From Hemibagrus wyckioides (lineage: Eukaryota; Chordata; Actinopteri; Siluriformes; Bagridae): DNA of 64,000 nt. Positions 20,721 to 31,908 of the stretch are shown here, in pieces (position 1 is the stretch's first letter; each line of letters opens with the position of its first letter). Location of the stretch: assembly GCF_019097595.1 (NCBI RefSeq), contig NC_080717.1:1-64000 (forward strand), read 5' to 3'. The notes under the pieces were generated by a model. That model was not told the origin of the DNA and did no database searches. It was given only the letters and a program-made list of their open reading frames with translations. Made by a program: the position numbers and the translations under genes.

Positions 20721-22545
20721 GCTCTTTTTGTTTTAAGGTTGCTTGTAGAAACCCACAAGAAAAATTCATGACCTCACAAGAGCATTTAAGTATTTAGAAC
20801 TTATCCAGAGCTCTGACAATGAAACCTAATTGACTTGTTTCTCAAATGTTTGTTTATTGTCCATTGAAATCACCATTAATCAGAATAAATTAAAAGATGG
20901 AAATGTTTGCATAATTTATATATAATTATTTTAGAAAAGCTGCTTCAGTTGGCTAATTACGAATATTACTACATTCCTTTTGTGCTTTTTCCCATTTTTT
21001 TCTCTGGTTGATTATATCTGTTGAAACAGTTTCAGCTTTCTTAAACATTTCAATTCTTGTTTAACAAATATTTAAAAATTGGTTTATGCCTATTTGATAT
21101 GTTTCAGCGACTCAGTCATGCCAAGATGCTCAGTGTTACAAAGCTGAAATGGTGCTTCTCACATTGGTCTCTGGAACACACTGAGTCTTTCTGGTCGAGG
21201 CATTCTACCTGGGTTTAGAATGGAGGAAGGTATCCGGAAGTAAGACTAATATTTACAGTAAGCAAAACAAAAATGTTTGCCACATTTCACCAGGTTGGCT
21301 GAAGTAGAGAACATGGAGTCCCTTTATGGCAGGATAAGTTGGTGGATGCCTGTTAACTTTTATATGTTTGTTATAACTACTGTGGGTCTGTAGAGCATAA
21401 AATCTTTAAAATTTGTAATAAACCAAGTACCAGTAGAGTTTTTCTTATGGATTAGAATAGCAATACTGAGAGTCAGGCAAATTATCACAAACTAAATGTT
21501 TCCACTAGTAACACAATATGTAGTTAATCCAAAAACCATAAAAACCTGAGTTTCTCCTCTGAGCAGATATTTTATTAAAGCTACTGGAATGTGAGCAGAA
21601 ATTTCACCACATGTTTCACACAGTGTCCTGAATTATACTTGGCACATACTACAAGATTTATACAAGCCTAACTCATGGTGAAAATGTAAAAGAACAGAGT
21701 TAATGACAGATTTCACAGATTTCTATAAGATGCATACAGTCCTCTTCAACAGCAAACAGCAAGGCCAATTATGTTGTTTTTGCACTGAAGACGTTTGGGT
21801 TTGAGATCAAAAAATGGATATTAGACAGTAGAAAAACTGGGTAAAACATTGGATATTGAAACATTGGGTATAATTTGGAATATCCTGAAAATAAACCACT
21901 GGTGTACTAACAACAAGACACTGAACAAGTTGGAAAAGGAAAACTGCTGTTGATGACAGAATGTAACAGTTGTGAAGAAAAACAAAAAAAAACAACATTC
22001 AGTGATATCTCCAAAATCAATCACACAAAGGAATCACAGTCCATCAAATTTTTGTAAGCACAAACATTCTACAAAATGAGATGTAAACTACTCATCAGCA
22101 GGAAAAATCAGAAGGGCCAAGGAATTCAAAAAGAAATACAGAGATGGACTGTCAGAACCACTAAACGTCTATATAAAAATGTACAAATCTAGAGGGGTAG
22201 AGGACAGATTTGTTTAAACTTTGCCCTAGTCAACAAGCCACACCTCATTATCATATAGATATTAAAGTTAAATTAATAAGTAGATACATATAGACAATAA
22301 ATTATTAAATAGATACATGCCTAAACATGTTTTTTTACTTCATAGATAACTATTAGTCATTTGGGGGATTCCATGCTTCACAATCCTTAATGTTTTTAAC
22401 AATTATCTTAAAGATTATCTATACATACTTTCGTTTAAGGAGGAAGTGTGACCAGAAACACACACACACATGGTTTTTCTCACAGATTCACAGATAATAA
22501 ACTGATGCTACTCCACTAATAAACACCAATGAAGCTCTTATGAAT
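20720..22545. other. AT-rich non-coding DNA
   Basis: No gene or recognisable element. The overlapping minus ORFs at 21807-21998 and 21821-22024 are Phe/Leu-rich readings of poly-A-type sequence and have no support. The stretch 21100-21240 is slightly more complex than the rest. Confidence 0.4.
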
Positions 22546-22568
22546 GTGTGTGTGTGTGTGTGTGTGTA
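22546..22568. repeat. (TG)n microsatellite
   Basis: About 23 bp of TG alternation. The following 22570-23635 is non-coding AT-rich DNA with no recognised feature. Confidence 0.9.
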
Positions 22569-23635
22569 ACGCTTTTGGTGTGATTGGCAGGGACCAGCAT
22601 CTTGGTGCAAAGCCAGTGGGTAGACATGCCACTTATTCAGTGATAAACCCAATAACCTGCTCCATTGTTATCTTCTCTTTAATTCCACACTTGCTGTCCA
22701 AAGGCATTCAGTGTGTCCCTTAATCCTCACTTCTTATTTTCTATCCTTTGACAAGTCAGTGTCTGATACTATTCCCTTCCAGTGATTCTATTCCCTTCCT
22801 GATGGTTCTCAACCAGCTTTTCAAAAATCTTCCAGGACTAAAAGGATCAAAGCAGATGCAATGTGCTTCAGATGAGCTTCAGGTTCTTTACCCAGAACCT
22901 TTACTCTCTGTCACTGTTTCTCCCAACATTATGCACATCACACATATCTTACATAATATTCTACATAATAAATATGTATATTAATGGCTGTCACATACAG
23001 CTTCCACCATAAACATTAATCCAACATTTTAGCCCACACCCTGAGTAAGGTTCTTCATAATCATTATTGCTGTGGTGCGAAAAAGTTTCTTTAATACTGT
23101 TCTGTGGTGCTGTATGTTGTATAATAGACAATGGTCCACAGTTATAGTTTTCAAGTTCAAATTGTTGTGGGTTTTCATGCACATATCTCTCACACCAGCT
23201 TAGACACATCAACCAAAAACAATATTGACAGATATTTCCAGTACAGTCTTGTACAGAAACACTGGTATTATAACAGATAATCCTTGTTTTACATTATATA
23301 ATGTTACTCATGTAGCTCACTACCATTAGAGCTCCAAAGATGGCTCAAGCTGCATTGCAAACAGCATCAATGACAGATTATAACAGAGGGAAGTGTTTCC
23401 CATCAACAAGGTTGTTTGTGTTGGCATTAGGTAGTTAGTTAACATTGCCTCTGCTCTGTGTTCTGGTCTCACAGAACAAAGATCAGGTCAGCACATCACA
23501 GACACAGCACTGTTACTGACTGATTTGTTTAATAACATTTATATCCTCATGATAAAATGACTTCTCTCTATATATGAAAGGTTTCTATACACGTTAACTC
23601 TGGCTAAATTACTTTTAAACATAGCTTCCAGTGTT

Positions 23636-24025
23636 ATACTTATTAAATTCAATTCAATACAAATATATTTGTGTAATGCTTGTAACAATGGAAATTGTCA
23701 CAACTAGCTTTACAGAAATATATATGTTGTGAGCAAGTCAGAGGTGATGGTGGTGAGGAAATTTCCCTGAGATTATATGAGGGAGAACCCTTAAGAGGAA
23801 TCAGACTTAAAAGGGACCCCATCCACATCTGATACCTGATGACACACAGTTATATCAGTTTATCAGAAACCAGATGAGAGAAACATAAGACCTGGTTAAT
23901 AACACTGAGGAATGTGTAAGTGACATTGGACACTGGATGCTCAGTATCTTCACCCTACAAAAAAACAAGGTAGAATTATTTGTACTAGGACCACAAGCAG
24001 CCAGAAGTAAGTTTATAGAGTAACT
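23636..24025. mobile_element. L2 fragment with 5' inversion
   Basis: The left half (about 23640-23830) is the L2 3' end in antisense: TTCAATTCAATAC tail, then GCAAGTCAGAGGTGATGG and AGAGGAATCAGAC. The right half (about 23838-24020) is L2 RT in sense, reading GACACACAGTTATATCAGTTT and on to FVLGPQAARSK, just past the YADD box. The opposite orientations of two parts of the same element are the mark of twin priming during LINE insertion. Non-functional. Confidence 0.75.
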
Positions 24026-24120
24026 TCTGTATTAATTAAAAATACTATATATTTAAATAAGAATACAATATGAATGCAATCTGAGGAGTGGTACCATTTT
24101 CTGTTTTTCACACCTGACCT

Positions 24121-24131
24121 CTGTCTCTCTC

Positions 24132-24221
<90 letters not shown>

Positions 24222-24226
24222 TATAA
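24121..24226. repeat. Compound (CT)n-(AT)n microsatellite
   Basis: About 48 bp of CT-rich dinucleotides pass directly into about 58 bp of AT alternation. 24230-24655 after it is non-coding AT-rich DNA. Confidence 0.95.
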
Positions 24227-24659
24227 ATTGAAGTAAAAATCTCATCAGCCTTCGATTAGTAGTCTACTGAACTATACATTTTTGTGAGATATGCCTGTAA
24301 AATATGCCTTGTGTGTGTGCTGTTAATTCAGCTGATGTTTATAGTGATATTCTGTTTATCTGAACATGAACAACAGTTACTTAGGATTAATGCTCATAAT
24401 GATTTCAACTGAAAATTGTAAACCCTGAAACACACCTTTTTAGAATCACCAGCTAAATGTCAAAGTTACAAAACAAAACCTTTCAGAACATGTAAGTGTA
24501 CCTTCTGTAATAATTAGGCATTAATGTTGTGGTAATATAAGTTTTGTTAAATTTTTTGTAAACTGCTGACAATATTTCTCTTAAATTCCAAATATAACTA
24601 TTGTTATTTTGAGTGTAGAGCAAATGACAACACATAAAAATAACCCAAGATCATGCAGT

Positions 24660-24985
24660 ATTAGCAGAGCTTTAATAACTCAAATAATACAAAATGTAAA
24701 TAATTTGTAAACAGATTGTGTTAATGCTTTGTGTAAATAACATTAAGAGATCAGTATTTGGTGGAATAACCCCGATCTGCATGTGTTTTGGCTCCATGAT
24801 CTCCACCAGTTTCTCACACTGCTGTTGGGGAACTTTATACCACTCTTTTTGCATAAAAAGCAAACAGCTCAGCTTTACTTGATGGTTTGTAATCATCCAT
24901 CTTCCTCTTGATGACATTCCTGAGGTTTTCAGTAGGGTTCAAATCTGGAGATTGGGCAGTGGGCTCTTATTTTTTTTCCAGAGCT
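24660..24985 (-). pseudogene. Tc1-family transposase C-terminal remnant
   Basis: On the minus strand a frame reads GRWMITNHQ, LFMQKEWYKVPQQQCEKLVE and an end in IPPNTD. This matches the C-terminal tail of another Tc1 subfamily (QEWHKV-type motif) as I recall it. The catalytic domain is missing and no inverted repeats are seen. It is a different Tc1 lineage from the copy at 8165-9498. Only a fragment. Confidence 0.55.
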
Positions 24986-25082
24986 GTATTGAGATTTAAC
25001 CCATAATTGGCAAGTCATTTTAGAGACAGCTCTCAAATATTTACACCAGCAGAACCAGCGATAGAAACCATAATGAAGGAGG

Positions 25083-25116
25083 TGTGTGTGTGTGTGTGTG
25101 AGTGAGAGAGAGAGAG
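25083..25116. repeat. (GT)n-(GA)n microsatellite
   Basis: GT alternation followed by GA alternation, about 34 bp. The minus-strand ORF 24929-25348 spans it and is not a gene. Confidence 0.9.
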
Positions 25117-25361
25117 ACATAGTTTCTGCGTTCATATGCCATTCATTGTAAGTGAAAAAAGGTGTTAAGGTTTGCTCTTTCAGTTCGTCAGTGTAAAACA
25201 TTTTAATTCCAGCATTAAATGATTTATTTGACAAGATGCTTAAAAGTATGAAGTCATGCAGCATAACAAATAGAGAAAATGAACAGGTAGCTTCAAAAAG
25301 TCTTACAGCAGAAATTTTGACACGAGTAACTTGAGTTACTTGGTTCATGCTATTGTTGATT

Positions 25362-25500
25362 AGTTAAGTAAGAGAGAGTTAAGTAAGAGAGTATTCTCTC
25401 TGCTGATTGGTTCCCCTCTCTGGTGATTAGTAACTCTCTCTCTGGATATTGAGAACTCTCTGGTGATTGGTAAGTCTCTTTGATTATTGGTAACTCTAAT
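25362..25500. repeat. Degenerate minisatellite with CTCTCTGGTGATTGGTAA-like unit
   Basis: Five or so imperfect units of about 18-25 bp contain CTCTCT followed by a GATTGGT or GATTAGT core (25397, 25420, 25460, 25483 region). It sits just left of the DIRS-type 5' end at 25525. Confidence 0.6.
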
Positions 25501-25524
25501 GACTCCTAAATGTCTTGGTTGGTT

Positions 25525-25980
25525 TGTTCCCTTTCAAGGAAACTCAGTGCTGCATCATGACTTGACACTATGGGAACACACTTATGGAATTGGTGTCTGA
25601 AGCTAAAAGGTATCATTGGCTGAAAGGGGTCAGGTGACATAGCGACCATAAAAAAACATCTGTGTTACATATCTCCAGCTTCTTTGTCTTTAGGAAGGCA
25701 TTTGTCTGTTCATGTAAATTGTGTGTATATTTTTTTTGTCTTTCTTGAAACCCAGGCGTCTGGTCTCCATGGCTCAGGCCCAACATCTGCTGAGGCAGTG
25801 AGCCAGCTTTGGTCACAAGGCTTACAGTTGGAGTTGATGGAAGTGCTGCATGAAACAAGAAACCTCTTTCTCTCTCCGCACTGAGGTGTCAAGGTCTTGC
25901 CTCCACTCCCCCACTGTGCCTAATTTAGTCAGAGATTGTGGGACTGCATCACTCTGGAGTGCTTCCAAGGGTGGGTGAGA
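25525..25980 (+). pseudogene. DIRS 5' terminus and possible gag remnant
   Basis: The inverted terminal sequence (25525-25640) is followed by a frame at 25684-25884 in which a Cys/His-poor, multiply altered stretch may correspond to a DIRS ORF1 zinc-finger-like region. I am confident of the terminus but not of the gag reading. The ORF on the opposite strand (25613-25858) is a shadow. Confidence 0.4.
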
Positions 25981-26384
25981 TGCTTGTGAGTTATCAGTAG
26001 TGTTGTGTAGAAAATCTATTTGTCCTCTTACGCTGTAGGGCTATTTATGCCTTTATACAAATCCATTGCAGAACACTTCCTGAGATCACTTTCTGTGTTG
26101 GCGTCACTTCCTGTGTTTGAAGCACTTACCGCGAGTGTCTTGCCTTTGTGTCTGCGTTTTTTCCCAAAGTTTATATAGTCTAATTGTTTCTCTTTTGCCT
26201 GAATATTTTACACTGTCAGGTTTCGTTTTCAAAATCTTTAATTGCATATTACAGTTAATTGTTCTTTTGTTTTCTCTCGGGAGAAGCCTTTTTTCCGGTT
26301 TTCAAACAGCAATCAGAGGAAAACCCTCTCCAGATCTCTTTATTATCCAGAATAAATTCACTCAAAGGTACGTGATCATTCAGT

Positions 26385-27246
26385 ATGACTAACTTTCAGC
26401 TGGTTCAGTGTTTGAGCTGCAGGATGTTTAGGAGTTCTTCCTCCATCGTTAGTGTTAATTTTACTTGTGATAAGTGTACGCTAGTTAGCTCTTTGACGGA
26501 GAAGATATTAGCTTTAGAGGTGCACATCCAGACACTAGAGAGGGTTAGTGATAGTGAGAGCAGTGTAGTGTCTGTAGGAGGAAGTCTGGATGCCTTAGGC
26601 GGAGTTAGTAACCCCCCAACTCTGGCATTAGAGCCCTCATGCCCTCATAAGGCTAACGCTAAGGCTTGCCCACGGGAGCACCACTCCTCTCTGCTTCACA
26701 TGACCAACAGGTTTGCTCTCCTCAGTGAAGAACCCGCTGAGAACCCTGAAAGAGCTCTGGTTATAGGAGACTCCATTTTAAGGCATATGAAGGCCTTTAG
26801 GAGCTCCAGCAGCACAGGTTAGGTGTATTCTGGGAGCCAGGGCACCAGACATTGCAGGTAATCTTAGGGTCCTAGGCAAGCACAGGTTCTCGAATATAGT
26901 TTTCCATGTAAGAGCTAATGATATACGCCTTCGTCAGTCTGAGGTTATTAAGAGTAATGTTGTAGAGGTGTGTAAATTAGCGAAGGCGATGTCCGATGCC
27001 GTAGTATGCTCTGGCCCCATCCCAATGTGGCGTGGCGATGTAGCTTACAGCAAGTTATGGTCACTGAACTGCTGGATGTCCAGGTGGTGCTCTGAAAACA
27101 ATGTGGGCTTCATAGACAATTGGAGCTCTTTTGAGGGCAAGGCTGGCCTGTTAGGAGGGGCTGGTGTCCATCCCACTCGGGAGGGTGCTGCTCTCATTTC
27201 TTGCAGCATAGCACATAGTCTTAGAGCAGATCTAGTTAATCGGTGA
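26385..27246 (+). pseudogene. L2 ORF1 protein with SGNH-like esterase domain, one frameshift
   Basis: ORF1 proteins of L2/CR1 LINEs bind the RNA in the retrotransposition particle, and many carry an esterase domain. The first frame (26385-26822) has a Cys-containing N-terminus (CLSCRMFRSSSS, CDKC), a short coiled coil (LTEKILALEVHIQTLERV) and block I LVIGDSILRHMK. After a frameshift near 26820 the second frame continues with LGARAPDIAGNL, a block III-like RANDIR and block V GAGVHPTREGAA, ending at 27246. The usual block III Gly is replaced by Arg (VRAND). The SGNH nucleophile Ser is present. Not functional as it stands because of the frameshift. Confidence 0.82.
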
Positions 27247-27426
27247 CAATCCAGGGCCAGGACCAGGGAGCAGACAAGCAGGTTAATACCACCGTCTGCT
27301 GGCTGCAAAGAGTCGTCACTCAGGGTTCATAACATTGAGACTGTGTCTGTTCCCCGAACGAAAATGTTTTAACAATCAGAAAATTTGTTTTAGTAACCTG
27401 ATTAACATAAAACTAGATGATAGTGA

Positions 27427-28218
27427 ATGCACAGCCAGCACCTTTCATCTGAAGTTAGAACTGTTAAATATAAGATCTCAACTAAAGCACTTATTATTAA
27501 TGAACTGATTACTGATCAGGAGTTCAATGTTCTTTGTTTAACAGAAACATGGATTAAACAAAACGAGTATGTAGCATTAAATGAAGCTTGTCTGCTTGGT
27601 TTTAACTATATACATCAACTGCATCTAACAGGCAGGGGAGGAGGTGTCGCAGTTATTCATGATAAGCTAAGTGCCACACAAAAACCCATACATCAATTCA
27701 ACACTTTTGAAGTTCTTTATACTAACCTAACTTATATAGCAACAAAAAATAAGTTCACAGAGCCGATTCCACTAACTGTTGTTTACAGACCCCCAGGGCC
27801 ATATTCTGAATTCCTCAGTGAATTTGGAGATTTTACTTCAAACCTTGTTGTTTCTTTAGACAAAGAACTAATGGTGGACTTCAACATTCATTTTGATAAG
27901 CCAGAAGACCCTCTTAGAACAGCAGTTGTGTCCATCTTAGATTCATTAGGTGTTAATCAAAATGTAATAGGACCCACTCATAATGGAGGTCACACTATGG
28001 ATCTCATTTTTACATACGGATTAAATATAGAAAACAGAGTCACTCTTCCACAGTCGGAAGCTATCTCAGATCACTATCTTGTTTCATTTAAAATGCGTCT
28101 TAGACACGAGATGCGCAATGTGCCACGTTACCGTATCAAGCGTACAATTACGTCTGCTACTGCAGAGAGATTTACCAGTAGTCTCCCAGAATTATCACAT
28201 GATTGGTTCGCTGTCTGA
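27427..28218 (+). pseudogene. L2 ORF2 endonuclease domain
   Basis: A 264-codon frame covering the APE-type nuclease: NVLCLTETWIKQNEY, GRGGGVAVIHD, LTVVYRPPGPYSEF, NIHFDKPED (the usual GDFN is altered to VDFN), THNGGHTMDLIFTYG and SDHYLVSF near the end. The catalytic SDH box and the TETW block are intact. The Gly-to-Val change in GDFN alters a conserved position. A frameshift at about 28200 separates it from the linker. An upstream stop region between 27247 and 27426 divides it from ORF1. Confidence 0.85.
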
Positions 28219-28660
28219 CCCCACAGAACTTGATCAGGCAACTGATTACCTGGAGTCAATGTTTTGCAAAACCCTAGATACTGTAGCTCCACTTAAAAGG
28301 AAAATAATTAAAGAGAAGAAACTAGCACCCTGGTACAATGACCACACACAAGCTTTAAAACAATCTGCTAGGAAACTAGAATGTAAATGGCGTCAAACTA
28401 AATTGGCAGTATTTCAGTTAGCGTGGAAGGAAAGCCTTCTGAGATACAAAAATTCTCTTAGTGCTGCTAGATCAGCGTATCTCTCTGCCCTAACTGAAGA
28501 TGATAAAAACAATCCTAAATTTTTATTAAGTACTGTGGCAAAACTAACTAGGAGTAAAACCACTGTAGAAAAGCGCACACCATCTACATTTAGCAGCAAT
28601 GACTTCATGAATTATTTCAATGAAAAAATTGACAATATCAGGCAGAAAATTGACTATTAA
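28200..28660 (+). pseudogene. L2 ORF2 linker
   Basis: A frame-2 continuation reads TLDTVAPLKRKIIKEKK, APWYNDHTQALKQSARKLE and LSTVAKLTRSKT, the conserved linker preceding the RT, then ends at 28660 in DNIRQKIDY. It begins as the overlapping frame of the 28079 ORF; only the part after about 28205 is real coding sequence. Confidence 0.8.
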
Positions 28661-28689
28661 TTTAAAACCTAATTATTTGATAGATAATC

Positions 28690-30252
28690 CTTTAGATAAT
28701 ATAACTATTTCCGATTAGAGCTTAGAGTGCTTCACTCCACTTCAAGAGCCTGATCTAATTTCACTAATTTCTTCTTCAAAACTTTCAACTTGCATTCTAG
28801 ATCCTTTACCCACATCTTTCCTTAAACAGATATTACCAGTAGCTACCGAACCCCTTCTAAAAATCGTTAATTCTTCCCTTAGTACTGGCTATGTGCCTAA
28901 ATCTTTTAAGCTAGCAGTTATCAAACCCTTGATTTAAAAAACCGGACCTCGACCCCTGTCAGCTGTCTAACTATAGACCGATATCAAACCTGCCCTTTAT
29001 CTCCAAGATCCTAGAAAAGGCTGTAGCGCAGTTATGTTCATACTTGCATAGAAATAACAGTTAACACTGGTTAAAGTGGTAAATGACCTGTTACTGGCTT
29101 CTGATCAGGGTTGTGTCTCCTTACTGGTGCTACTGGATCGTAGTGCAGCTTTTGACACCATTGACCACACTGTTCTACTTGATAGGCTAGAGCATGTTGT
29201 TGGTGTTAAAGGAACAGCCCTCTCCTGGCTCAGGTCTTATTTGACTGACCGTTATCAGTTTGTAGATCTAGATTGTGACTTCTCTATGCATACCAAGGTT
29301 ATGTTCGGTGTTCCACAAGTTTCTGTTTTAGGCCCACTGCTTTTCTCACTATATATGCTACCCCTTGGTGTAATTATTCGTAAACATGGTATTAGCTTCC
29401 ACTGTTACACCTGACGACACACAGCTATATGTTTCAGCGAAGTCAGATGAGAGACACCAGCTTATTAAGATAGAAGAATGTGTAAAGGACATTAGACATT
29501 AGATGGTCACTAACTTCCTCCTGCTTAACTCGGACAAGACAGAGGTGCTAGTACTAGGACCACATGCAGCTAGAAGTAAGCTTTCTGATTACAAAGTAAC
29601 GGTGGATGGTCTTTCTGTTTCATCTTGTCCAGCAGTAAAAGATCTTGGTGTGATTATTGACTCTGGTCCTTCGTTTGAAGCTCATGTAGATAATATCACT
29701 CGGGTAGCCTTCTTTCATCTCAGAAATATTGCCAAGGTAAGAAACATGATGTCACTTCATGATGCAGAGAAACTAGTTTATGCTTTTATTAGCTCTAGGT
29801 TGGATTATTGTAATGTCTTACTGTCTGGATGTTCCAGTAGGAGCATAAACAAGCTCCAGTTAGTCCAGAATGCAGCAGCTAGAGTCCTAACTAGAACAAG
29901 AAGATATGAACACATCACTCCTATTTTAGCCACACTACATTGGCTCCCAGTCAAATTTCACATTGATTATAAAATTCTGTTAATGATCTATAAAGCACTA
30001 AATGGTCTCGTGCCGCAGTACTTGAACAATCTTTTAGTCTTTTATGATCCGCCACGCCTATTCCGATCAAAGGATGCAGGTTATTTGGTAGTACCTCAAG
30101 TAGCAAAGGCTACAGCAGGGGGCGGAGCTTTTTCTTTCAAAGCCCCACAGTTATGGAACAGCCTTCCAATTAGTGTTCAGGATTCAGACACAGTCTCAGT
30201 GTTTAAGTCTAGGCTGAAGACACATTTGTTTACTCAAGCTTTTAATATATAG
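28690..30252 (+). pseudogene. L2 ORF2 reverse transcriptase, broken at the active site
   Basis: The RT is recognisable from NYRPISNLPFISKILEKA (about 28970) to LKTHLFTQAF (30240). It has a stop after KPLI (about 28935). A deletion near 29060 removes the FQSGFR-HSTE block. A 1-nt frameshift at 29406-29415 turns YADD into Y then PDD, and a stop lies before [14 protein letters not shown] (29503). [25 protein letters not shown] (the usual Gly is Val), [14 protein letters not shown] and LWNSLPISVQ are clear. Several independent lesions show that it is long dead. Confidence 0.85.
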
Positions 30253-31166
30253 TTTTCTTAGGTAAAGGAGCAGATCTGGAAGGTCCATGGGCATAGAGTG
30301 TTTGGTGTACTGGGATATTTGGATGCTGTCACCTTACCACCCTCACAAGTCACTCGGGTTTGCTGACTGTGAAGTGGTTGGATGTCCCGGGAAGGCTACA
30401 TGTCTCTCACCTTCTGGCTCTCCCTTTTAGTTATGCTGTCATAGTTAGTCTTGCCGGAGTCCCTGCCTGCACTTTACACATGATCTACATTGTCTTAAAC
30501 ATCACATGATCAGAATCATACTTAATATATTTCTCCTTCTCTCTCTGTCTTTCTCTGTCGAGCTATACACCCCACGCCTGAGCTCCCAGTGTTTGCCAGT
30601 TTCCATTGTGACCATTTCCCTACCCCTGGTCAGAGTCTCGTCGCTTTGTGGTGCCTACTTATGATGTGGATGGATCTGTGTGGATCAATAGACAGCCATG
30701 GACAGAGCCACTTTCACACCATCACAGATCTGCCATTTCATCTGTCAGCTTCTGACAGCAAAGAACTAGTGTCTATAATCTCAGATACTACACTGACCTA
30801 ACAGTTCCTCATGGGTCATTGATTGCTGCTGTAGAAAGGACATTAATCAGCTAGTTACATTTTTTTACTGTTTAGTGTCACCCAAATGAGGTTGGGTTCC
30901 CTTCTGAGCCTGGTTCCTCTCAAGGTTTCTTCCTCATATCATCCCAGGGAGTTTTTTCTTGCCACCGTTGCCACAGGCTTGCTCATTAGGGATAAAATAA
31001 AATAGTTTAATAATTTAATTTAATAATTTATTCTTATTTCTAGGTATTTAGTTATTTTTTTTATATTTTTCCCCTCCCCTTTCTCTGTTTCTCTTCTTTT
31101 GTAAAGTTGCTTTGAGACAATGTTCATTGTAAAAGGTGCTATACAAAATAAATTGAATTGAATTGA
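30253..31166 (+). other. L2 3' UTR and TTGAA tail
   Basis: Non-coding 3' part of the L2. It contains GTCACCCAAATGAGG and CAAGGTTTCTTCCTCAT, as at 13100-13160, then TTTGAGACAATG and about three TTGAA units (31145-31166). The ORF 30589-30801 in this UTR has no domain. The fragment at 45620-46000 matches its first part. Confidence 0.8.
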
Positions 31167-31908
31167 ACTTCCGACGGGCAACTATTTTATGGGCTGGAGT
31201 GTTGCTCTTGATGGCTGCCCAGCCCATGGCTTTGAGTAGACCATCAACTTTCATGACGTATAAACTGTCAGGAAGTGTTGGCAGTGATTCTAGCATAGAA
31301 ACAATTTCTTTTGCTGAATTGCTTTCGTGAGGGCAATTTAAATTTGGGGTAATCAAGCGGGCAGTTCAGGGAGGAGTTATAGAACACAATATTATAGTTT
31401 AATAGAATTGATAGGTTTTTATCAGACAAAAATGTCTCAAATATAGTTATATCAGAATAAATAAGCTTTACAATTACATCAAACAGAAATAAACCAGAAA
31501 TATTTGCTTGAACAGCCACATCAGCAGTAGAACATTGCAAAATTATTCATTTGTTTAATTATGCAGAACGCACAATCCTTGTTTCCTGCACAGACCATTT
31601 GGCTCACGAATTTTTTGCGGGATAACATTTCCAGTCTCACGCAAGAACTCTGACATCACGTGTGATCTTGCGTTATTTCCTCATTATTTCTTGCGTACAT
31701 TCAGTTATGACACAGTTTGTGTACCAGACAGAGATGTCGGCGATTCTTTCTATTGTGTAGTCATGCAGTGTGAAAGCTCCTGTTGCCGATCCATCATGCA
31801 GGGTGAACACAGCAGCAACTGAATGCTACCCTAGATAGTCGTGCAGTGTGAAAACAACTGTGTTCTGATGACTGTGAAAATCGTGCAGTGTGAACCCAGC
31901 ATTAGGGA
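31167..31908 (-). mobile_element. Probable PIF/Harbinger-type DNA transposon, longer copy, one end missing
   Basis: The right end reads outward in GTGCAGTGTGAACCCAGCA followed by TTA (31906-31908). Internally it shares, inverted, the TTGTTTAATTATGCAGAA and ATAAGCTTTACAAT segments with the copy at 33019-33713. Four TIR-like GTGCAGTGTGAA motifs lie in the last 150 bp (subterminal repeats). The other end is cut off at the L2 3' tail (31166). Extra internal sequence (31167-31400), absent from the other copy, reads on the minus strand with fragments such as LYVMKVDGLLKAMGWAA; I do not recognise a transposase in it. Confidence 0.55.

Larger units (their letters stand above)
26040..31166 (+). mobile_element. 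Near full-length L2 LINE with ORF1
   Basis: 5' UTR (about 26040-26384), ORF1 (26385-27246), endonuclease (27427-28218), linker (28079-28660), RT (28690-30252), 3' UTR and a TTGAA-type tail ending at about 31166. It is the only L2 in the window with ORF1. All reading frames are broken. The left boundary with the DIRS sequence is approximate, and no target duplication could be identified because both flanks belong to different nested elements. Confidence 0.85.

Noticed and set aside
25684..25884. Candidate host gene exon
   Set aside because: Lies inside the DIRS 5' end and shows no conserved domain.
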